This document shows positions 7,680-14,712 of a DNA stretch of 17,173 bases, in pieces. This stretch comes from Bacteroidetes bacterium CG2_30_32_10 (GTDB lineage: Bacteria; Bacteroidota; Bacteroidia; Bacteroidales; CG2-30-32-10), in the NCBI GenBank assembly GCA_001872995.1, contig MNXO01000092.1, forward strand, positions 1-17,173, read 5' to 3'. A model generated the notes under the pieces. It saw only the letters and a program-made list of their open reading frames with translations. It was not told the origin of the DNA and did not search any database. The translations under genes were made by a program, and so were the position numbers. Every line of letters begins with the position of its first letter. The first letter of the stretch is position 1.

Positions 7680-8260
7680 TGTTAAAAGTAGGTCTCACCG
7701 GTAATATTGGAAGTGGCAAATCGACCATTAGCAATATATTTAGCATTCTTGGCGTTTCAGTTTATAATGCAGACAATGAAGCCAAGAAAATACTCGATTC
7801 ACCAAACACAATTCCAGAGCTTCTTAAAAATTTTGGTATAGAAATCGTTAATAGTGATAATACTATTAATAAAAAAAAACTGGCAGAAATTGTTTTTAAT
7901 AATAAAGCTAAACTAAATAAGCTAAATGCAATTATTCATCCATTGGTGATGGATGATTTTAATAAATGGTGTCTACAATTCACAGATGCAGCTTATGTTA
8001 TCAATGAATCTGCCATTTTAGTTGAAGCAGGATTATACAAGCAATTTGATAAACTTATTACCGTTATTTCTCCTGAAATAATGCGTATAGAAAGAGTGAT
8101 GAAACGCGATAGTTGCGAAAGAGAGAAAGTGATTGAACGCATTAACAACCAATTGAAAGAAGAAGAAAAAATGAAAGTATCGGATTTTATTATTAATAAT
8201 AATGAAAAAGACCTGGTTATTCCCCAGGTCTTATTGATACATAAAGCATTGTCTTTCTAA
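7679..8260 (+). CDS. coaE: Dephospho-CoA kinase
   Basis: 193 residues, a standard length. The enzyme phosphorylates dephospho-CoA at the ribose 3' hydroxyl with ATP, the last step of coenzyme A synthesis, in the cytoplasm. The P-loop GNIGSGKST occupies residues 8-16. VYNADNEAKKIL follows with the conserved Asp32 used in catalysis, then IIHPLV, and the lid-like segment RVMKRDSCEREKVIERI. All are typical of CoaE. The start overlaps the ybbR-like stop (TAATG), so the pair is an operon. The gene ends two bases before the stop of convergent rho, and its last 50 bases hold a hairpin that can serve as the rho terminator. Confidence 0.95.
   Translation: MLKVGLTGNIGSGKSTISNIFSILGVSVYNADNEAKKILDSPNTIPELLKNFGIEIVNSDNTINKKKLAEIVFNNKAKLNKLNAIIHPLVMDDFNKWCLQFTDAAYVINESAILVEAGLYKQFDKLITVISPEIMRIERVMKRDSCEREKVIERINNQLKEEEKMKVSDFIINNNEKDLVIPQVLLIHKALSF
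8205..8232 (-). terminator. Intrinsic terminator of rho, inside the 3' end of coaE
   Basis: AAGACCTGG (8208-8216) and CCAGGTCTT (8224-8232) form a perfect 9-bp stem with a 7-base loop. In the minus direction the stem ends in UU followed by UUU, a canonical terminator shape, about 30 bases past the rho stop. In the plus direction the tract is UUAUU, so it may work weakly for coaE, but the hairpin lies before the coaE stop. Confidence 0.6.
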
Positions 8261-8262
8261 AT

Positions 8263-10182
8263 TTAGCTATTCATAGAAAGTAAAAACTCTTCATTTGTTT
8301 CTGTAAATTTAATCCTTTCTTTTAAGAATTCCATTGCTTCTATGGGTGTCATATCGGCTAAATGATTTCTTAAAATCCAAATACGCTGTAAGGCTTCTTT
8401 GTCGAGCAATAAGTCGTCTCTTCGTGTGCCTGAAGCAACAATATCAATAGATGGGAATATTCTTTTGTTGGTAAGCTTTCTGTCGAGTTGAAGTTCCATA
8501 TTTCCAGTTCCTTTAAACTCTTCAAAAATAACTTCATCCATTTTTGAACCAGTATCAATTAAAGCAGTAGAAATAATTGTCAAAGAACCACCATTTTCAA
8601 TCTGACGTGCAGCTCCAAAAAAACGTTTTGGTTTGTGCAAAGCATTAGAATCAACGCCTCCCGAAAGCACTTTACCTGAAGCTGGAGCAACGGTATTGTA
8701 TGCTCTTGCCAATCTGGTAATAGAATCAAGTAATATAACAACGTCATGACCGCTTTCAACCATTCTTTTAGATTTCTCCAAAACAATATTGGCTATCTTA
8801 ACGTGCCTTTCTGCTGGTTCATCAAATGTAGAAGCTATTACTTCAGCTTTCACACTTCTTGCCATATCTGTTACCTCTTCAGGACGTTCATCTATTAATA
8901 AAATAATTAAATAAACTTCAGGATGGTTGAATGCAATAGCATTGGCAATTTCTTTCAATAAAACGGTCTTCCCTGTCTTTGGTTGAGCCACTATCAATCC
9001 ACGTTGTCCTTTTCCAATAGGAGTAAACATATCAATAATACGTGAAGACATTGTTGCAGAAGGATGTCCTGTTAATTTAAATTTATGCAAAGGAAACAAT
9101 GGGGTCAAAAAATCAAAAGGAACTCTATCGCGAACTTCAGCGGGGTCTCTCCCATTAATCAATTCCACTTTAATAAGCGGAAAATATTTTTCTCCTTCTT
9201 TGGGTGGACGCACAGAACCTCTGACTGTATCGCCTGTTTTTAAACCAAAGAGCTTAATTTGGGATTGAGACACATATATATCATCAGGCGAATTAAGGTA
9301 ATTATAATCTGATGAACGCAAAAAACCATATCCATCGGGCATCATTTCTAAAACGCCTTCGCTAACAACAGCTCCGTCGAATTCGACAATAGTTTCATTA
9401 ATCTTAGCTCTTTCATTATTAAATTTAGGTTTAAAATTCACCTCTTTCCTTTGATTGTCGTGCTGAAGCGGTATTTTTTTTACTTCAGGAACCACTTCTT
9501 TTTCTGTTGGAACCTCTACACTAACTATTTCGTTTATTTCCTTTTCAATAGTAACTTCAGACTCTGGCATTTCTGGTGACAATGATTCTCTAGTTAAATC
9601 GTCATCTAATATCAGCGGATTAGCAGTTTCCTCGAGTTCTAATGATTTTGATGCAAGGGTTTTTATAGGATTATTAGGCTTTATTGGATTCTGTTTGTGA
9701 GGTATATGTTTTACTTGATTTCCAGTTTTTATTGGGAAATTGCTTTTATCAATGAGTGTGGGCTTTTCATTCCCCTCATTTGCAGTTGTATTTATTGGTT
9801 TTTTTTGAATAATAGGAGCATTTGGCTGAATAGGTTTATGAATTTTCTTAGTAGTTTGAAGTGGTTTTGTGTCTTTATTAATTGAAACATTAGATTTTTC
9901 AATCGGTTTTGGCGCAATAACCATTTTTTCGGAAGAAGCAACGATTACTTTCCCTTTACTTTCTTGCGAATGTATTGGTTTAACAACTTCTCTTTTCCTC
10001 TGACGAGGAATTTTCTTTTCTTTTTCGAGGTCTTCAGGTGTTGGGTTCAATGCTTGATGATCAAGAATTTTATAGACTAATTCTTGTTTTTTAAAAGTAT
10101 CGTATTTGGGAATGTTTAATTCTTTGGCAATGTCTTTAAGTTCATTTACCAATTTATTGTTTAATTCAATAATGTCGTACAT
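8263..10182 (-). CDS. rho: Transcription termination factor Rho with long disordered insertion
   Basis: 639 residues, about 220 more than E. coli Rho. Residues 1-50 are the Rho N-terminal helical domain. Residues 55-265 are low-complexity: a basic Lys/Pro/Ile-rich part (55-180), then an acidic Glu-rich part (182-235). The RNA-binding cold-shock-like domain follows with DGYGFLRS (283-290). The ATPase ring has Walker A AQPKTGKT (399-406), DERPEEV (431-437), Walker B VVILLDS (481-487) and the R-loop region KPKRFFGAARQIENGGS (517-533), all intact. Rho is a hexameric RNA-dependent helicase that ends transcription. Large N-terminal insertions are a known trait of Bacteroidota Rho, and that of Bacteroides thetaiotaomicron is reported to drive phase separation. 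The gene appears monocistronic, with a promoter-like -7 box at 10302-10295 and a terminator inside coaE. Confidence 0.96.
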   Translation of the reverse strand: MYDIIELNNKLVNELKDIAKELNIPKYDTFKKQELVYKILDHQALNPTPEDLEKEKKIPRQRKREVVKPIHSQESKGKVIVASSEKMVIAPKPIEKSNVSINKDTKPLQTTKKIHKPIQPNAPIIQKKPINTTANEGNEKPTLIDKSNFPIKTGNQVKHIPHKQNPIKPNNPIKTLASKSLELEETANPLILDDDLTRESLSPEMPESEVTIEKEINEIVSVEVPTEKEVVPEVKKIPLQHDNQRKEVNFKPKFNNERAKINETIVEFDGAVVSEGVLEMMPDGYGFLRSSDYNYLNSPDDIYVSQSQIKLFGLKTGDTVRGSVRPPKEGEKYFPLIKVELINGRDPAEVRDRVPFDFLTPLFPLHKFKLTGHPSATMSSRIIDMFTPIGKGQRGLIVAQPKTGKTVLLKEIANAIAFNHPEVYLIILLIDERPEEVTDMARSVKAEVIASTFDEPAERHVKIANIVLEKSKRMVESGHDVVILLDSITRLARAYNTVAPASGKVLSGGVDSNALHKPKRFFGAARQIENGGSLTIISTALIDTGSKMDEVIFEEFKGTGNMELQLDRKLTNKRIFPSIDIVASGTRRDDLLLDKEALQRIWILRNHLADMTPIEAMEFLKERIKFTETNEEFLLSMNS

Positions 10183-10500
10183 TAAATGGTTTTTAAGTTT
10201 ATATTATTTATGATTTGTAATCAATTACAATTGAAGTAAAAAAAAAGATGACATAATTAGTATTGAAGAATGGATAAAATTCTACGGTATAAAGCAAAAT
10301 TAGTATAACTCAGAATATTAAAAATTTTGTTTTTTTGATGATAATGAATGATTGAGAAGATGTTATCTTTAGAACTCAAGTACAAAAGTATTAATAATTT
10401 TATTTGAAACAAAATTTATTTATTTATTTTTGAAAATAATCATTTATTGTTTTTTATTTCAAGCGGACAATACTTTATTTAAACATAAACCTCTCTCATT
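10183..10500. other. Gene-free stretch between the AsmA-family gene and rho
   Basis: 318 very AT-rich bases hold the 3' flank of the AsmA-family gene and the rho leader. On the minus strand, TAATTTTG at 10302-10295 is a good -7 element about 110 bases before the rho ATG. No TTG is placed well for a -33 element. I see no clear hairpin terminator for the AsmA-family gene, no small ORF with coding character and no RNA gene. A plus-strand promoter-like pair occurs at 10403-10432 and is discussed in the findings. Confidence 0.5.
10295..10302 (-). promoter_or_regulatory. Candidate -7 element of the rho promoter
   Basis: The minus strand reads TAATTTTG, an exact TAnnTTTG match, followed by C. The expected start of transcription gives a rho leader of about 100 bases. 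A recognisable -33 TTG is missing at 18-22 nt upstream, so the call is tentative. Confidence 0.4.
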
Positions 10501-13065
10501 CTATTTCTTAGGTTTATCATCCCATTCAATAATAAATTTATCATCTTCTTGCTGTTCTATTTGCGTTTTATTGAGGGTAGTATCTTTTTTCATCCATTTA
10601 AACTCTTCTTTGAGAATTGTTTTAAGGTTTTGCCTTTCTTTGATTACGTTTAAAATTATTTTGTTTTTCAAACCTTTGGTGTCGTATTTAAATTCAGGAT
10701 TATCGACCGTTCCAGTAACAAGAATGTACAAAGTGTATTTACCAAGTCCATCATCTTCAACAACTCCAAAGTCTTCGTTCTCTTTTTTAGCATTCTTTGC
10801 TTTTTTAGCAAGTATATCCGAAAGTAACAGGCGTAAGTTATAATTAATTTTATTATCGAAAGTATGCGTACCAGAGGCATAGAGGTTAAGAGCACTCGAT
10901 TTTATTTCCATACCTGGAAAAGTAATCGTTTGATTGGCAATATCTATTTGATTTTTAAGCGTAGCAAATGTAATGTGATTGAGGTCGGCAAGTTTAAGAA
11001 ATTTTGAAAGCCCTTGCATAGGCTCATAATCATTCAATTCTCCATTTTCGATAGTAAAATCAGAATGTACAATTAATTTGTCGTAATCTGCTTCTAAATT
11101 GCTGTTCCATAAAGAAATCATTTGAACATTGGCAGTAAGCAATCCTTTTAGGTTTTTATCAGTGATGGTGGTTTGACCAAAACTATTAAATTGATAAAAC
11201 GCTTTGTTAATATCTAATTTGATAAAGGCTGCATCGCATTTGGTATTGAGTTTTCCATTAATTGTATTGTCAATAACTCCAGTACCAGAAATAGAGCCAT
11301 CCATTGCATTAAAAGAAACATTGTTGGCAAATAGTTTGCGTTTGTTAATTCTAATACTTCCTTTGATATTTGAGGCTTCAAATTTATTAAACTTAATTTT
11401 TGCCGCATTTATATCGAGAACAATATCAAGTTTATCAGATATATTAAATTTATAGGTTGAAGTACCATTCACCGTAGTATTTTCCTGCATCAATTCTGCA
11501 ATATCAATATAATTTGAGTTGATATCTGCGTCAATTTGCAATTTCTGATTAGCAATGAACAAATAAGGAATAATGTTTCTAAAGTACCCCTTCATAGTAA
11601 AATCGGTGGAAGAGACATTTCCAGTAAAATGGTCAATAATAACATCGTTGTTGTTAAACTGAAATGCACCATTCAAATTTTTATATTCACGAGCATCATT
11701 TTTGATGCGGAAACTTACATTCTTTAGGTTTAGTTTACCAGAGGTGGTGCTTGTTACAAAATCCTTAGCAGTGAAATGGTTAAAATTGGAGAGTTTTCCT
11801 TTATAGGAAATGCTAATATTAGCATCACCAGCAATAGAAGTAATGGTGTCAAGTTTCAAAAAATCCTGAACATCAACCAAATTAAGGTCAGCATAAGCAA
11901 TTAACGAAACTTCGGGTTTCACAAAATTGATAATGCTCAGGTTTCCTTTAATAGCTCTTGATTTTAATATTGCAGAAAACTCATCCAAGCGAAGAGAATT
12001 GGTTTCAAGGGTTTGCATTGCTCCATTGGTATATTCTCCTTTTAAATTTAATTTTTCGAGGGCGATACCTGAGTTTTTGTGAATAAATTCTCCATTTTCA
12101 ATCTTAAAGCGAGCGACAATACAAGGATAAAAATCATCATTATAATTTCCTTTTATAGTACAGGAAATATCTAAAATGCCTTTGCTTTCATAGTCTTTTA
12201 AATATTTTTTGTAAATTTCTGGCATTTCATTGATTAATGAATGGAGCTCAATTTCTTTTCCTTTTATAAGTAAGGACATGTTTTTTTGTTTGCTCGAATA
12301 AACAATATTACCAGTTACATTGAATGTGTTAGCTCCTATTTTAATATCTCCTTTGTCAAAAGCATATAAACCTGTATTGTTGTTTACTTTCAGAACCAGG
12401 TTTAATTTTGTTTTCTTATTATTAATAAAATTTAATTTCCCTGAAATAAAGTGTTTTATCAGTATATCACCATTCACATGCAAGGTGTAGTCATCGTTAG
12501 AAAAAAGTCCTTTCACCACAAGGTCATTGGCATTGAAAGCATAATCTTCACCTGCTTCAAAGTCTTGATAACTAACATAAACATTGTCGAAAATTAGTTT
12601 TTGCAAATCAAATTTAAAATTTTTATTTGCAGTGCTATCGGTGGAAGGTTTCCAAACTTGGTAATTGTTGGTTCTATTTTTAAAAATCTTTAGATTTATG
12701 GAGGCATTCACCACTTCCACCTTCTTGATACGGTAGTTTTTATCAAACAAATCGAAAATACTAAATTGAAGATAAATGGTTTCAGCTTTAAGCAAGTTCT
12801 CTTTCTTTTTATCAGGGACCACTTCTTTGGCAGTAACATCGATAAAAGTTAGCGAAGCATAAGGAAAACGTTTAATCAGCGATAGATTAATCTCCTTCAC
12901 ACTAATTTCGGTATTAAGTTGTTTGTTGATTTGATTTACAACAAAGTCTTTAACTTTATCTTCATAGAAATAAGCAATAATAAAGGCAGTTGCAAAAAGT
13001 AAAACAATGAAAATTGCTATCCCTAAGGAGATTCGTTTAAGATATTTGAAAAATTTCTTTTTCAC
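10501..13065 (-). CDS. AsmA-family protein (large inner-membrane anchored envelope protein)
   Basis: 854 residues. After a basic start (KKKFFKYLKR), one membrane segment spans about residues 13-35. The AsmA N-terminal pattern follows: FVVNQINKQLNTEISVKEIN, then LSLIKRFPYASLTFIDV. The rest is a long series of beta strands with repeated short phrases such as N.FNVTGN, G.F.NNDVIIDHFTGNVS and VTGTVDNPEFKYD near residue 790, as in AsmA-like C-terminal regions. This layout fits the AsmA/TamB/YhdP class of bridge-like proteins thought to carry lipids between membranes; that role is inferred from the class. The only suitable start is the GTG at 13065-13063. A paired hairpin element ends six bases before it, with a run of six U ending five bases upstream of the GTG, suggesting control of this gene. 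Confidence 0.8.
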   Translation of the reverse strand: MKKKFFKYLKRISLGIAIFIVLLFATAFIIAYFYEDKVKDFVVNQINKQLNTEISVKEINLSLIKRFPYASLTFIDVTAKEVVPDKKKENLLKAETIYLQFSIFDLFDKNYRIKKVEVVNASINLKIFKNRTNNYQVWKPSTDSTANKNFKFDLQKLIFDNVYVSYQDFEAGEDYAFNANDLVVKGLFSNDDYTLHVNGDILIKHFISGKLNFINNKKTKLNLVLKVNNNTGLYAFDKGDIKIGANTFNVTGNIVYSSKQKNMSLLIKGKEIELHSLINEMPEIYKKYLKDYESKGILDISCTIKGNYNDDFYPCIVARFKIENGEFIHKNSGIALEKLNLKGEYTNGAMQTLETNSLRLDEFSAILKSRAIKGNLSIINFVKPEVSLIAYADLNLVDVQDFLKLDTITSIAGDANISISYKGKLSNFNHFTAKDFVTSTTSGKLNLKNVSFRIKNDAREYKNLNGAFQFNNNDVIIDHFTGNVSSTDFTMKGYFRNIIPYLFIANQKLQIDADINSNYIDIAELMQENTTVNGTSTYKFNISDKLDIVLDINAAKIKFNKFEASNIKGSIRINKRKLFANNVSFNAMDGSISGTGVIDNTINGKLNTKCDAAFIKLDINKAFYQFNSFGQTTITDKNLKGLLTANVQMISLWNSNLEADYDKLIVHSDFTIENGELNDYEPMQGLSKFLKLADLNHITFATLKNQIDIANQTITFPGMEIKSSALNLYASGTHTFDNKINYNLRLLLSDILAKKAKNAKKENEDFGVVEDDGLGKYTLYILVTGTVDNPEFKYDTKGLKNKIILNVIKERQNLKTILKEEFKWMKKDTTLNKTQIEQQEDDKFIIEWDDKPKK

Positions 13066-13070
13066 TATTT

Positions 13071-13118
13071 AAAAAATTTAAAGGCTATTTGTTACAATCA
13101 TAACAAATAGCCTTTAAA
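13071..13118 (-). terminator. 18-bp hairpin plus six U directly upstream of the AsmA-family start
   Basis: Plus-strand arms 13077-13094 and 13101-13118 are perfect reverse complements (18 bp, 6-base loop). In the minus direction the stem is followed at once by UUUUUU (13076-13071), then five bases, then the GTG start. It has the form of an intrinsic terminator. It could end transcripts of the upstream S41 gene or attenuate the AsmA-family gene. It shares one arm with the larger inverted repeat next to it. Confidence 0.6.
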
Positions 13119-13148
13119 AAATTTAAAGGCTATTTGTTATGATTGTAA
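13092..13148. repeat. Perfect 27-bp inverted repeat sharing an arm with the terminator hairpin
   Basis: Positions 13092-13118 and 13122-13148 are perfect reverse complements around a 3-base centre (AAA on the plus strand). In addition, the 24-base block 13071-13094 is repeated exactly at 13116-13139. The result is three arms in which the middle arm can pair with either outer arm but not with both. Confidence 0.9.
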
Positions 13149-13214
13149 TATTATTGTTTATTAATATTATATGTAAACGTTTATTTTTGAGCTTTGTGAT
13201 TTTTTTATTTAGTA

Positions 13215-13241
13215 AACAAGTTGACGAGTGAACAAGTTGAC
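13215..13241. repeat. Two direct copies of AACAAGTTGAC
   Basis: AACAAGTTGAC occurs at 13215-13225 and 13231-13241 with a 5-base spacer, between the S41 gene and the hairpin element. It may be an operator or the remnant of a short tandem repeat; nothing in the sequence decides this. Confidence 0.6.
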
Positions 13242-13292
13242 AAAGGATAATGAACCATACTATTTCATAAATTAAATCATTTGTTTTGAACC

Positions 13293-14693
13293 TTATTGGT
13301 TTTTTATAAGTTCAAGTGTATAATCTAAAGCTTTTTCTGAAGGGACATTAATATCGGGTATGGTACCATGAAAATCATTTTCTTTTGCTCCTATTTCATA
13401 CCACAATGTATGAGAAATAGAAAGCGTTAATTTTGAGTTTGGAAGTTTTGCAAAAACAAGGTCTCCATAATGAACCATCCAACCCCCTGTCTCTTCTCCA
13501 ATAATTTGCCCCATTTTATAATATTTAAAGCATTGGGCAAAAAATGCAGCAGAAGAAAATGTATTTGTACTTGTTAAAAGATAAATTGTTCCACTAAAAC
13601 GCAGGGGATTTTCACGTAACTTTATAAGAGAATCTGATTGAAATTCTCCTAACCCATCTGGATTATTTAATCTGTATAAAAGCAAACTGTCCTGAGTTTT
13701 AGCAAACATCATTTTATAAAATTCCTTCATTAATCTGCTATTCTTTGTTTTCGACTTTGCAACTTGCATAAAATTTTCATGAGAAATATATTGAAAAAAT
13801 TCATCTCCAATTATGGAATTACCACCGCCATTGTTCCTGATATCAATGATTAAATTTTCTGTTTTATTTTCTTTAATCTGTTGAAAGGCAGAATCAATAA
13901 ATATTTTAAATATTTTAACATCATTAAAACTTTCAAAATCAATAATGGCAGTTTTATTTTCTTTATTTATACTTAATGAATAATCTTTAGGTTTATTCTC
14001 TTTGCTAATTGAAGTATCTCTCTTTTTCATTTTCATCAATGAATCTAGATGAATACAAGAAATATTTTCAGTTTCTGTGATGTTATTCAATTTATATTTA
14101 ATGGTATAATTTGATTTTTCTCCATATAATCCATATAAATAAAAGAAAAACACATCATTTATTCGAGCCAACCTAAAACTCTTTGATTCTCCACTGCTAA
14201 GATTTGCTAAATCATTAATTATTTGGTTTGATGCAATATCATTTATACTAATAATTAAAGCGTTATGAGGAATTTTACTTTTCATTGTTTTTGCAATTTC
14301 TCTATCAAAAACTAAATAAGGTTCTTTTGCCGAAAGCTTAAGAAGATAAGGAAAAATAACAGGATTTGTGCTAAAATATTCCTTAACAGGAGGTTGTATA
14401 GAAGTATGCCCATCTTCAAGTTTAGCTACCAAAGGAGAAACTAAAAAATAAAAATCAAAATCACTCATAGGTTTATCTATAATTGATTTAATACTATCAG
14501 TTTTTTTATAAAATTTGTCTTTTGGGAATTTAAAGAATGCATTCGGATGCACTTCTTCGATATACTTTGTTAGTGAATCCACGTCATCACGTAATTCATT
14601 AGCACTATATAATTTTATTTTATCATTTGATTGTCCGAAAGCATTTCCAATTAGAAATATGATAAAAATAGCAATGGTAATGAGCTTTTTCAT
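13293..14693 (-). CDS. Peptidase S41 family protein, exported
   Basis: 466 residues from the ATG at 14693. This start is preferred over one at 14723 because it begins a clean signal peptide (MKKLITIAIFIIFLIGNAFG, then Q) and avoids overlap with the upstream rluB-like gene, leaving a 19-base gap. The N-terminal part has LVAKLEDGHTSI (about 88-99), a common feature of this S41 branch. The peptidase core follows: NLIIDIRNNGGGNS (280-293), the nucleophile region STNTFSSAA (375-383, with Ser380 or 381), GEETGG (399-404), and the closing HGTIPDINVP. C-terminal processing peptidases of this kind use a Ser/Lys or Ser/His/Glu arrangement; I cannot fix the base residue. No PDZ domain is obvious. The protein is likely periplasmic or surface exposed. 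It probably shares a transcript with the upstream pseudouridine synthase gene. Confidence 0.85.
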   Translation of the reverse strand: MKKLITIAIFIIFLIGNAFGQSNDKIKLYSANELRDDVDSLTKYIEEVHPNAFFKFPKDKFYKKTDSIKSIIDKPMSDFDFYFLVSPLVAKLEDGHTSIQPPVKEYFSTNPVIFPYLLKLSAKEPYLVFDREIAKTMKSKIPHNALIISINDIASNQIINDLANLSSGESKSFRLARINDVFFFYLYGLYGEKSNYTIKYKLNNITETENISCIHLDSLMKMKKRDTSISKENKPKDYSLSINKENKTAIIDFESFNDVKIFKIFIDSAFQQIKENKTENLIIDIRNNGGGNSIIGDEFFQYISHENFMQVAKSKTKNSRLMKEFYKMMFAKTQDSLLLYRLNNPDGLGEFQSDSLIKLRENPLRFSGTIYLLTSTNTFSSAAFFAQCFKYYKMGQIIGEETGGWMVHYGDLVFAKLPNSKLTLSISHTLWYEIGAKENDFHGTIPDINVPSEKALDYTLELIKNQ

Positions 14694-14712
14694 TTGGTTG
14701 TTTTTTTTAATG

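Noticed and set aside
10430..10843. 137-codon plus-strand open frame after a promoter-like sequence
   Set aside because: It lies almost wholly antisense to the end of the AsmA-family gene, has Ser/Leu/Phe-rich composition typical of a shadow frame and no recognisable motif.
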